Assembly (NCBI GenBank): GCA_016785225.1
Contig: JAFBJZ010000457.1
Span: 1-64,000, forward strand
Origin: Psettodes erumei
Lineage: Eukaryota; Chordata; Actinopteri; Pleuronectiformes; Psettodidae
DNA length: 64,000 nucleotides
Direction of reading: 5' to 3'
Shown here: piece by piece, positions 19,022-30,503 of the stretch
Layout: the number at the start of each line of letters is the position of its first letter
Numbering within the stretch: position 1 is the first letter of the stretch
Translations under genes and position numbers: made by a program
The notes under the pieces: model-generated
What the model saw: only the letters and a program-made list of their open reading frames with translations
The model's database searches: none
Told to the model about the DNA's origin: nothing

Positions 19022-22000
19022 ATGGAGTTAAACGGGTATTCCGCGTTACTGGAAAAATGTCTGAACTATTACATTTGTGTGAGCTAAGGAAAGAAAAAAA
19101 ACTGTTGCTGTGTTTGCTTTCAGGCGTGTTCGCGGTGGGATCTATTTCATCCTGTTGATTTTGGGAAAAGTCGCGACTGTAACAGCGCTCCCTGGTACGT
19201 ATAATAGACATATCGACAGTTTTTAAATACTCTACTGTAATAACTCACTCTCGCTATCGGTGTCTCCGTGTGATGTCTGTTTATTGCAGAGGTAGTTCAT
19301 AATGTGACAGGCCTTGACTGCACCAACGATCTGAAAAAGATGGATTGCCACTTTGATGCGCAGAAATGCTCTGAATACAATCTGACGCTCCTGGCCAACG
19401 ACTGGGATGGGTGAGGTGCTGTTATTTGTTTTGCCAGGGAACCAGGCAATGTATTTTACAGTCATATAGTTGATTCGATTGATTCTTTAAAATATTACGT
19501 ACTTTAGGTTCAACTGAATCACTCTGAGATGCCAAAAATACACACATTCAGCACATTTAGAGCATGTTGTATGTTATCTTGTATTCTACAGGGAGGAGCA
19601 CTGCATTCCCAAGCAGTTTGGCAGTGGACAGTGTCGCTGCTCTGTTTACATGATACTTATATTGGGGGAGAGTCATACAGTGAGGCTTTGGAGAGGAGTC
19701 CAAGAAGTGGAGTCCAAAATCATCAATGTCACTGACAGCAGTAAGTTGACATCTTCTTAAATGAGTGTCCACACTAATATGCTGCTGCCAGAAATATCTG
19801 GATCTACACAGAAATTTTCCTCTTACTCTGCTTCATTTTCTGTGTGCCTCTACAGTAAAGCCCAAAGCCCCAGAAATCAAGTCAGTGAAGGAAGCCAATG
19901 GGAATTTTCAGGTCAAGTGGAAAACAAACATGGACGACATTATCAGTGACAGTTTGACTGCTAATGTGACGTACTATAAAAAAGGAGACACGGGAAAGGT
20001 AGGAGCAATGTCCTCGGCACTGTATGAGACTGAGATCATTTGTCCTGGAGATGTGGACACGTGCACGGGCATTTAATTTCTCATTTGTCCATGCCAGGTC
20101 CACGACCTTTTCAAACCAACAACCATCGATGGTCTGGCTATCTATGACATACCTGGTCGAAATTTGGAGCCGAGTACAACATATGTGGTCAGTGTGAAAA
20201 GCTACATAAACTGGAGTGGCAAATTCAGTGACAGTAGCAACGAGTTTGTTTTCACGACCCGTAAGTATCTTTTTGTCACTTCTTGTGCAGTGTACTGTAT
20301 GTCTCAGCTGTATTATCATATGAGGCTTCATATCAGACCTCAGAGATATTTATAACACATAACACAAGCCTGGGTCCAGATTTAAAGGGCATGCACCATG
20401 TACTTCTGTCTCATTTATATGTCTACTTTTATGTCATATGTGTCCTCAAAAAAGTAATTTGTAAACTTACTCTAATCATGTTACTTCACAGCTGCCCCCT
20501 CTAACACCCTGCTGTATGCTACCATCATCAGCCTCAGTGCTGCTGCAGTCCTAATCAGCAGCATTGCCTGTTATATCTATAGTATAAAGTAAGTCATGCA
20601 GATAAATGATTGATTGCCTTGTTTCTCTCCATGAACTCCATGAAAAGGCTTTTCCTGTAACTCCTTTGTGTTGTGTTTGCCTTGTGTAGGTTGAAGAAAG
20701 AGTGGTGGGACAAATGTCCAAATCCCAAACTTCCTAGTTTGCCAGCACATAACCAAGAGGTGAGGCATTGAGTGATATAAACGTGATTTTGGTCAAAAAT
20801 CGAAAACTTGCAGCGTCAACTATGTGCTGAGTCAGTTATGTTCATATGTACCAGCACCAATATATTGCTGATAGGCCTGTGATCTGCCAAATTGATATAT
20901 ATTTAGGACACTAGTTCCCATATACATAATTTCCATTCAGGGATGAATAAAGTAATCTATCTATCTATATGGAAGGGATTCACAGCAAACAATGGAACAT
21001 AAAATCCAGCAGTACCAACATTAGATATTGGGAAAATACTCATTCTTAAGGCAGCATAAAATGAGGTGACTGTGTCAATTTTTCAAAATAAAAGTTGTAT
21101 GGCTGCACTGTAAACAGGTAATGCAGTTACTGCAGCTACTCAGTGGATTTAGTAATAAACTTTACTGGCTGTATCCCTGGGTGCCACCAAAACATCAGGG
21201 ACTGAAATGTTGAGGATTAAAACTTCGAACCTCTTCTGATGCTTCTAACAACACAGAGAAACCGGTTCAATAATGCCTTTTTCTGCTCTGAACTAATTGT
21301 GTTTATCCCTCTTTAGTTTCAGTTCTTGAAGCCTGAGCCACCCATCATCTCCTCTGCCTGTGTTGACCGCCTTATTTCAGATGACAATAAATCATGGTGA
21401 GTATGGATGCATTAATGCATCACCAACACGATACATTTCCTTCAGAGTTTCTATGTGATTATATTTGATTTATGTTTGATTTCACCAATTTCCTCTGTGT
21501 TCAGGACAAAGGGGTCACTGGCAGACATGAGCAGTGGGACCCTTGAGCAAAGCAGTGGAATCAGCACTGGCTCCTCTTGTCTCAGTTATGCAAACACGGA
21601 GCCTGCTGACAACTTGGCCAGCATTCATGATGCTCTTAGCAAAGCCTTCCCCAATATCAGCCCAATATCACTTTTGACGACCAGCCTGCTTACAGACACA
21701 AAGAAAGACCATCCTCATGGTGTCGCAGCCAACGACGTGAATTCTGGATCATCAGGCTTTGAAAATAAAACCTATACCATTCTCATTCCAAGCTGCTCTC
21801 ATCAGATTCTGACGGAGGGCTCTGAAGTCCAGACACAGGCTGGAATATTGTGTGTCTCTGAATACCATCCTAGTGAGGGTGCCATGGTAACCTGTCTCGA
21901 CCAACAGGGACCAGCTTGTCCGCTCCTCAGTTTTCCACCGGTGATTTCATCTTTCATGCTGTCAGACATGTCATATCAGCAGTGTGATGTAAATTCTGGG

Positions 22001-22465
22001 GAATTGTCAAACGCGGAAGACTCCAGTTTGTCCTCTATCTCTAGTAGCACCAACACAACCGCTTCATATGAACCTGTGTCCACAGTTGAGGCTATGTGCG
22101 ATGAGGTGGTCAGTGGTGCGTCAAAGCCAAATGAGGTCATCATATGTGATGACAATCCCTGCTACGGCTGTTCGCCTGCAGCCTCACTCAGTTGTCCTCT
22201 GGTGGATGATGACTACCAGCCATTTCAGACTCTTGTGGGGCAGCCCGGTGTTTTCTTTCCAGAGCAGAGAAGTGGTGAGAAAGAGAAGCATTTGGACAAA
22301 TATCCAGTGGAATCATTCACCAAGATCCCTCCAGTGATCCCAGGTTTCATGAACAATGTCCAGGGTGGCCAGTGTCTCTCTGAGCTCCAAAGACCTTTTC
22401 ATGCTTTGATCTCTGCCAACCAGCCTGCGCCAATAATCACAGACAGCAGCTATCAAAGCGTGTAG
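19022..22465 (+). CDS. il4r: interleukin-4 receptor alpha-like type I cytokine receptor, complete copy
   Basis: Ten coding exons: 19022-19035, 19124-19194, 19290-19410, 19592-19740, 19856-19998, 20098-20260, 20492-20588, 20690-20759, 21317-21396, 21505-22465 (1869 bases, 622 residues). All introns are GT-AG and phases match. Residues 1-28 include a hydrophobic signal core (YFILLILG). D1 (about 29-115) has cysteines 39, 48, 55, 73, 83 and 85 in an IL-4R alpha pattern. D2 ends with a degenerate WSXWS (WSGKFS, 205-210). The transmembrane segment lies at about 228-250, and Box1 (WWDKCPNPK, 258-266) should bind a JAK. Tail tyrosines include YQPFQ at 540, like the mammalian STAT6-docking YKPFQ, and a terminal SYQSV. 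The start is the weakest point: exon 1 has a poor GTATTC donor, and an in-frame ATG at 18971 would add 17 residues. Confidence 0.88.
20850..20970 (+). repeat. small retroelement 3'-tail fragment in il4r intron 8
   Basis: Contains CATTCAGGGATGAATAAAGTA followed by CTATCTATCTAT, the usual 3' end of fish LINE/SINE elements. Only the tail is seen, and the left edge is uncertain. Confidence 0.5.
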
Positions 22466-22756
22466 TGCTGAATTATATTACATTCACTTTTTCCATTGAC
22501 TCTTGTGTCATTTCTGCATCTTCAAATAATGTTTGTTCATAAATAATGTTTGTACATCTTGGGGATGTGAGAGAGGGAGAGGATGATATAAGAGACCGGG
22601 AATGTGCAAAACAATCTCACCTTAAGAGCCATTTATTTGGTATTTTTTACTTTGGAACTGTGTGCAGTTGTTAGATTGTGTGTTTTGTTGGTTTTCATGT
22701 GAAACATCCAGAAAGTTTGAACAAATGTTTCGCGGCAGATCAGGTCTTTGTGCTGA

Positions 22757-22762
22757 AATAAA
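22757..22762 (+). terminator. poly(A) signal of il4r
   Basis: AATAAA about 290 bases after the stop codon of the complete il4r copy. No earlier canonical signal was found in this 3' UTR. Confidence 0.6.
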
Positions 22763-24458
22763 AAGAACTGGTCCAAGCAAAGTGTCTTGTCAAGATTTAT
22801 TGAAGTTAGCAGTGAGGAGGTGAGCCGTCAGTCTGACGAGGAGTCACCCCGAGCACAGAGTAATGTGAGCATTTATAGGAGATACAGACACAGAAATGAA
22901 TCAAGCTTCTGAAAGAAGCCACAGCAGTTACTTAAACTGACATGCATAAGCTGGTGTGATGTGTTGTACAATTACTTCCTCATTGCTCTTCTCTGGAACA
23001 GCTGGGGCGGTTCCGCAGAGACGCACACTATTGCCATATTATGCTCCTCTCAAACTCAATAACTGTGAGTCTACAACCAATGTTGATATTAAGATTGGGG
23101 GGGGTAGACAAAAGCTTTTCATGTTGAAGCTGGTATATTTCCAGGGATAAGTCATTTAAAAATGATAAGTAATCTTTCAAAAACAACTTACAGTGTCACA
23201 AGGAACTTGGGAAGTATTACATAATACTCTGTGAAAAAAGTTCTTCCTTATTTTGACATATTCTGTTTTGAAATGGGTATCATGCGGAACATAATTTGTG
23301 AAGGAATATTTAAGTATAAACAATGGTACAAAATATTTAAACTTATTTGGAAGGGCAGAGAGATGTGACTGAATTAAATCACTTACGATAAAAGTATTAA
23401 AATAATGTAATGCATTATACAGTATCTTGGAACATAATGCAATTTTATTCACTAAATCTGGATTTTGGATTTTGGATGAAGTGATGTATATTAGTTTAAC
23501 ATTGCAATGTGCTTTTTCATTTATTTTATGTACATATCTCATATACAGGTTCTGTGCATGCAAGGTTTTACCATGAGAATGAATTAAAACACAATACTGT
23601 GTCATTACCACTACAATGAAGACAATATTTTAAAAATAGCTGCAGTGGTGACAGTCATATGTCGTGAGTTATACACAAATATACCATGTAGAGGCATCTC
23701 CAATGCTCATCTGATAATATGACTCTGCAATTTGAATAATATTGTATCGGCATGTTCTGTGTGCCCAAAACATGTGGATTTCAACATTGTTAAAGGCACA
23801 TACTGGTTATAATTCTGTTATATGTGCTTCAAGTCAGGGCACAGTTCCAACATGCGTTATAGTGTTAACTCTGCTTCCACCTGGTGGTTTTACTCAGTAA
23901 ATATGCGTCGCCCCACTGCTGTTCCACCGGCTTCATGCAGCATCACCTTGAAAACTACATGATCACCAAAATATTTTAGCACTGAACTGAACCCAGCAGG
24001 TGACCACTTGCAAGCCACAGTTAAATGCTGCAAACCTCTATATGGTTCGGTTTACATTTCCAACTGTGAACAAGTGCATACTGGGGGAATCCACAGTTTT
24101 GTACAGCAGCAGTTAGAATTGCAGGAAAACATTTAAAAACCCGCATAAGGACCTTCCACATCTCTCAAGTCCATCATGATCTCCCTCAGTCTCACACACT
24201 GGGAACAAAATAGCATTTACAGTATTTCCTGTAATCGGAGGAGCTATTTAAGCAGTGGAGAAGGTTATTGGAGGGACTGGTACAACTGAAAGGTATCTGA
24301 TTGGAAGAATCCAGGGGAGGAGCAAAGGTGTCCCAGAATAACCTCTGATTTAATCTGAGTTCCTCAGAAATTTTCCTGTTACTGCTGAAACTCCTGTGTA
24401 GGTGGTGACACAGCCACACTGATCACCTTTAGTGCACACCAGACACTTGGAAGACAGT
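22763..24458. other. intergenic region between il4r and the IRF gene
   Basis: About 1.7 kb without a recognisable gene. Around 22890-23010 it resembles the spacer seen upstream of the il4r units (about 3035-3300). The last 300 bases should hold the IRF promoter and 5' UTR; no TATA box or ISRE could be fixed by eye. Confidence 0.5.
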
Positions 24459-25454
24459 ATGCAGCAACCAGGCCGGCTGAGGTTGAGGCCATGGCTGGAG
24501 GAACAGATCCAATCTGGGAGGTATCCAGGGGTCAGCTGGCTGGACCAGGTAGACCCCACCACCTCATCCCCCGCACACCTGGGTGCAACAAATCTAATTG
24601 TAGCGCATGAATCAGAAAATAATCTCAGCAACAATGTAACCTGCTCAATGCTTCTTCTTTTTTTTGGGCATGTTATTCTCCAGCCAGCACGAATCTTCCA
24701 AATCCCATGGACACACGCTGCTCGTCATGGCTGGAGTATTGACAGAGATGCCACACTCTTCAGGAGTTGGGCCATGCATACTGGTAGGAACCCCACAGAG
24801 TTACTGCTGTGTCATCCTTTGACTGTTTCTTTAGAATCTGTCTTCCGTATTGATTTTGCTCTTATTCTATGAATCCAAGGTGTTGTGCCTGCTGGCGCTT
24901 TTATGCTCTGAGCAACACATGATCAGAACTGCAGTAGAAAAATCTTATATTTGTGATCTCTAATTATAAGATCCCAATAATAATGACAATACTTCAATGA
25001 TGTCAAAATATATCAGCTTCCAAATTTTATAAACCAGTGTTCAGTGTATTTAACTGTGTTCCACTGTAATGCGTTCACATACACGTATAGAAACCTCACT
25101 GAGTATTCTTTTAGTCTTTATGGTCCCTTTCAGAGTCTCCCTATCAAGCATTCATAGGCAGGATATGAACATTTAAGAAAAACCTCCTGCCTTACTTTGA
25201 ATTATTTCTTTCATTTTAACAAGGTGCCCTGGCAGCCTGATAGGTAAGACTCATACCATGAGTTCACAACATCCCAGGTTTAGTTTCAGCCAAGGATCTG
25301 TCAAGGAAACCAACTGCTCCTGACATTTATATTTAAATTTTACATGTTCACAAGACAAGTAAAACTCACAGTCAAGTACAAATAATCCAGAGAAGTCCTT
25401 TTAGTTCATTTAATCTGTGTCTTGTGTCATGGTAATCACAAATACACAAATGCA

Positions 25455-25529
<75 letters not shown>

Positions 25530-28500
25530 CCATAACACATTTCTGTCTTGGGAAAGTCATGGTTTGTGAATGTAGAATGATGTTCCCATGTTTCATGGGA
25601 AAGCTCCAGTTCAGTGGCTGTGAACGTGCAGGGGTGTCATATTTCCGTCAAAGTTCAACAGGACAGCTCAAAATCCATCAGCTCTAAAAAAGATGATGAT
25701 AATTTTAAAAAAAGTATATCATCATCAGTGCGGTTATACAAAAGTAAAAGTTTTATAAACTTCCATGATTTTTTACTCAAAGCTTGAGAAGATTTTCAAG
25801 CCATTAATGACTGTGGGAGGTTTAGTGTGTATTTGTGCGCTGTAAATGATCCATAGTGGACCTTCTAAAAGTGATTTTTTTCCCCCACTGCGGCTGATGA
25901 CAATACTCAGAGGACTGGCTGAAGTCCAAAATCCCACTGTGTTAAACATGAGAAAGGTCTCAGCACCATGAAGTCTGAGTGATGAGTTGATGATAGATGG
26001 TCTGATAAATCCTGACATGCATGAGGCTGATATCCTTCTGATTTGATTTATAGCATTTTAATTGTAATGCTTAGCATTAAAAAACCAAAACTATTTAAAT
26101 GATAAATGGTTTATAACACACTATAACTCCCAGTAGTGCAGTTAGTGAAAATACAGTATACTATCAGATACTACTATTAGATGGATTGTGTTCACTATAT
26201 AGTTTTTAACTATATTCCCCTGAGAGAGGAACCATGTACACGATGTATGCTTTATCAGTCTTGATTAATGCTGATAAAATGTTAATGTTAGACTGCTGTC
26301 AGGAGTGGGTGATTGGATATTGTAGATTCCATAATACTGGTAATAATGCTGTTTATTTTTTCCTGAACATGAGTTTCCACTCTGTGTATTATGCTGGAAA
26401 CATTTCTTGATCCACATGTATTCATCTTGCTGGAGCCATATTAAATGGGGCAAGTAGAAGTGTAAGGATATAATGATGTGGAGGGCAACTACTACATCAT
26501 GTGTATTACAGTCGGTCTTCAGAGAAAGAAATCTAAAGGGAATAAAAGTACCCCTGACTTTAGAAATGTGAAATATATATATATGCTAATAACAATGGTA
26601 AAAAAAAAAACAACCATTCAATAACTGTATATACACTACTTATGAATACTAGGAGTTATGCATGTTAATCGTTAATGACATTTTTTTGTATTAAAAAAAC
26701 ATTAATGACTAATGACTTAATGACTTCTTTTCATCGGTTTACAACAACATCATAGTGTGTTCTAAACCACAGGGATACAGATTGCAGGATGCTAGTTTCT
26801 GGGTTTACTCTGTGTTGGACTCAGAGACATGAGTTTGAAATGACTCATGGAAAAGTCATAATGAATTAGAAAGCTGTAGGTGACTGGTGCCCCCAGTATA
26901 TGAGTCCTCGTTGGGAAATACATTTGCCTGAAATATAGTGAATTTTGCCTTTAATGCTCCCTGGAAATCTTTTTTTTCTGACCTCCAGAGGTTTGACTTC
27001 TCACTTTGCTGCAGTTATGTGCAGGTGTACATCGAGACACCGTGACACCGCTGTTGCTGGTGTGACGACAGGTGTAACAAAGCCAAGCGCTGTCATCAGT
27101 CACCCTGGCTGTGGTCAGAGGTGAAACAGGCTTGAAACTTTAACCAAGCTGGTCAGCGTTTGCACACGCCAAATACCAGAGTACTGCAGATGTAATAACT
27201 TGCCTGTCAGAAGGCTATGCATGCACACGTACATGCCTACAGACCAATGCTGCTCTCTCTGCTTGTTCACTTTAGGACGGTACCATCCAGGCAAAGACAA
27301 GCCAGATCCCAAGACATGGAAAGCGAATTTTCGCTGTGCATTGAATTCCCTGCCAGATATCTGTGAACTGCGGGAGCACAGCAGGAAGAGGGGCAGCAAC
27401 GCCTACAGAGTCTACAAGATGCTGCCCAGCACACAGAAACATAGACGCAGGAGAGGTGAGTGCGTGCAGGTGAAATGTATGCATCACTTCAGAGGCAAAC
27501 ATATTTCAGTGTGCAGCATGCTCAGAGGCCTCATGCAGTGACAGCGCTGTCCCATCTGTCAGGGCTGCGGTTCAGCAGGCCCAGAGAAAGACAGGCGAGC
27601 TTAGGTGACGATACGTACACCACGCACACTTGGCAACACGCAACAACAAGGCCCATTTCAGAGACAACACAGAGGGTGGAGACCTCTGCAGACGACATGT
27701 TCAGCGGCACTCAAACATACGGTGAGAGGGCTGTTGCGGTGGTGGTGTTGATTCTACCAGACGTTACCTCTGTTGCCTCATAAGGATGATTGTTACTGAT
27801 TGTGCAGGGATGTGGGGGGCCAAACCAGAGGACGAGGAACAGAACGAGGCTGTGTTTAAGGTATCAGACCTTTATCTTACTGACTGTCCAAATGCTGTGA
27901 GTTTACATTCTCTGACCAAATATCGTGTGGTTTTGTCTGCCATAGCTGATGGACCACCTCAGCAAGTCTGACCTCTGGAACCAAACTGAGGAGCAGAGAA
28001 GATGGAGAACACACACACTGTGGGACCACTGGCACTGTAGGACACTCTACATATACAGCATACAAAGAATATATGTGTGTAGATAGTGCGTCTATGTATT
28101 CCCAGGATTCATAGTCACCCAGCAGTCTTATGATTTCTTCAAATAAGTAGCAAGTTAATTGAAAATCTGCCACACTGCACTTTAAGTAGCTATCATTGTA
28201 TGTTCACACATAAATGCAGTAATGCAAAATATGGAAGACGTCATGTCATGTAGGTATTTACTGTCATAATTACATGAACAGCATATTTGAAATGGTAATT
28301 ATCCAACTGTTTTGTCTTTAATATTGGATTTTAATGTGGTGGGGAAATAATTCCATTATTAAAGACAAAAGCCTTATAAATGTTCTTGGAACATTTTTTT
28401 CCATTTAATAATTCCACGAGAAATGCAAACCTAAAACAGATATATATAATGTGAATTGTATATAATATTATGTATTTCCTCGTGTGATTAGTTTTTATTT

Positions 28501-28854
28501 TTCACTTTGAAATCTTCCACACCAAAAGGATCTAATTCCTAAGGCAAAATGTGGATTTTACTTGGGAGATTATTGTGAGGTAGACTGTGAAAACTAAATG
28601 GAATAAATATGCAACTTTCTTGGTCTGACCGACCTGCAAAAGAGAGCTCAGATGTTCAAGTGTGTGTCGCATGCTGCAGCTGTAAAACCTGTTTTCCTTT
28701 ACGTGTGTGTTTAAATGTTCTTTTCTACCCTGCAGACGCCGGTGATGATAACCCGTACACGCTTCACCCAGAGAGCTACGGTGATCTGCTTGGTCCAAAC
28801 TACATCAAGGAACTCTCTGACTGGTCCACAAATCAGCAGACACTGATGCCGTAG
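24459..28854 (+). CDS. irf11: interferon regulatory factor of the IRF1/IRF11 group
   Basis: Seven coding exons: 24459-24548, 24684-24783, 27276-27455, 27563-27721, 27808-27860, 27946-28036, 28736-28854 (792 bases, 263 residues, all GT-AG with matching phases). The N-terminal half is an IRF DNA-binding domain (residues about 1-115) with the tryptophan cluster at 12, 27, 39, 47 and 59. Recognition elements seen are RHGW, DATLFRSW and PDPKTWKANFRCALNSLPD. The second exon is 100 bases, as in other IRFs. IRFs are nuclear factors that bind ISRE/GAAA elements in interferon and interferon-stimulated genes. The C-terminal part (about 150 residues, ending TNQQTLMP) is short and not closely recognisable, and there is no clear IAD. 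The start (MQQ...RLRLRPWLE) and PARIFQIPW resemble fish IRF11 (an IRF1 paralogue). IRF1 or IRF2 is less likely. Intron 2 is about 2.5 kb. Confidence 0.85.
25456..25528. repeat. (CA)n microsatellite in IRF intron 2
   Basis: About 36 uninterrupted CA units. The rest of this intron (24784-27275) shows no exon. Confidence 0.95.
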
Positions 28855-29360
28855 CAGCTTGTCCTCCTGCACTTTGTGTTTGCCACATATTTCCTTAAAA
28901 GCTGTTGTTTTTTTCCCTCTCCAGGCTTCCTTACTAACCCTCCTGCTGCTTATCTGCTGAGCTGACCACTTAGAGAGAGAAACGCGAGAGGCCGAGCGGG
29001 GTGATGTATTGCTCTGTCAGTCGGTCGTTCGGCCGTCCTCTCTGCTGAGCATGCTGAGATGAAGATCCTGTTCCAAGCCAAGCTTTGCCTCTGTCATCAT
29101 CACTTGGGTTCACTATGGTTCAGTGCCTCAAACTCTCTCAACTGACACCACGCTCACACCACAGCTTACAGAGTAAACAGGTATCATTTCCTCTCAGTGC
29201 AGGATTAGTTACTGAGCTGCTATTTCTTTTGAGTTTTACTGGGTGTTTAGCCAACATACAGAAAACTTAAGTGCAGAACACAGAGGCAGGACATGCAGCT
29301 TTTTAGCTGAGTGCAGGTTTGTTTTTTTAAGCAGAGTTCAAAGCTCATTTAAGTTGCAAT
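28855..29360. other. 3' flank of the IRF gene
   Basis: Follows the IRF stop codon. It should include the 3' UTR, but no canonical AATAAA was noticed. No other feature is seen. Confidence 0.4.
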
Positions 29361-29363
29361 ATC

Positions 29364-29880
29364 CACCGATGAGCCACAACATTGAAACCACTTGCCTGAT
29401 ATTGTATAGGTCCACATTGTGCCACCAAAACAGCTCTGACCTGTCAAGGTACGGACTCCATAAGACCTCTGAAGACGCAGCATCAAATCCTTTATATCCT
29501 GTAAGTTGTAAATCCCATGGATCCTGGATCAGATTGCGATCTGGTGAATCTGAGACCAAGTCTTGAAGTATTAGTCATGTTCTTCAAACCAGTCCTGAAC
29601 ACTTTTCACAGAGTGTCAGGGCACATTTTTCTCTCTGAAGGAACACCGTGCCATGTGGATGGGGGGTTAGGGGTTAGGTAGGTGGTACCTGTCAACGTAA
29701 TTTTGACCAGGGCATCACACACTTGTTCATTATTCCAGCTTCCAACACAGGGACTTCAAGAACTGACAGTTCACTTGCTGCCTGATCCATCCCGCCCCCT
29801 GACAGGTGCCGTTGTAACGACATCATCAGTGTTATTCACTTCACCTGTCAGTTGTTTTAATGTTGTGGCTGATCAGTGTA
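29364..29880. mobile_element. non-autonomous DNA transposon (MITE-like) with terminal inverted repeats
   Basis: About 0.5 kb flanked by imperfect inverted repeats: GAGCCACAACATTGAAAC at about 29371-29388 and GTTTTAATGTTGTGGCTGATC at about 29854-29874. No transposase is encoded. The terminal sequence around GATCAGCCACAACATTAAAACC is, in my knowledge, a common repeat in fish genomes. The exact ends and target duplication are not resolved. Confidence 0.8.
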
Positions 29881-30470
29881 TGTATTTTTATACATACGCA
29901 GTGTAGATGGGATTCCCATACCTCTGTGCCTTTGATTTTATTATATTATATTTCCTCAATTAGAAACTCATGATCAATTTTTTTTCTGTTTTCATTTTTT
30001 GAGGCAGCAAATGATGTAACATGTTTTTGGTGGTACTGTACGACTTTTTTTTTTGCCGTTTTAAAAAAATATATAATTAACAAAATCTAAACGCTATTGT
30101 CTTGCCCTACATATATGTACATATTACATATGTTCACATTCAGAATACACACAGTCATCCCCTTAGCTAAAAGTAGCTCCACTCATCCAGTTACAACAGT
30201 AAAAACACATTAATATCATTAAAACACTCAAAAAACTATTTTGACTGAGTTGGACTTTGCATACTTTTATTTGCAGCTAAGTAGTTTTACAATGTTCTGC
30301 TGGCACTTTTAGTTAAATCTCCCATAAATGGTTATATACAAGAGTCTCTTTGTAATTTTAGTGTCCAAATTGTTTGTGCTTTCCTCCAGAACGAGCCGAG
30401 TCGTTCCCTGCAGAAACAGGCTTTTGGTCTCACAAAAAAATAAAAAAAACATGGAGCACACAGTTGGTCA
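29881..30470. other. AT-rich intergenic sequence
   Basis: AT-rich DNA between the transposon and the 3' end of the cdc42se2-like gene. Nothing further is recognised. Confidence 0.5.
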
Positions 30471-30487
30471 AACATCAACAGACAATA

Positions 30488-30503
30488 TTTATTTCTCTTT
30501 ATT
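30488..30503 (-). terminator. probable poly(A) signals of the cdc42se2-like gene
   Basis: Two TTTATT hexamers on the plus strand (30488-30493 and 30498-30503) read AATAAA on the minus strand. They lie about 3 kb beyond the stop codon, at the end of a long stretch with no other gene. Confidence 0.45.
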
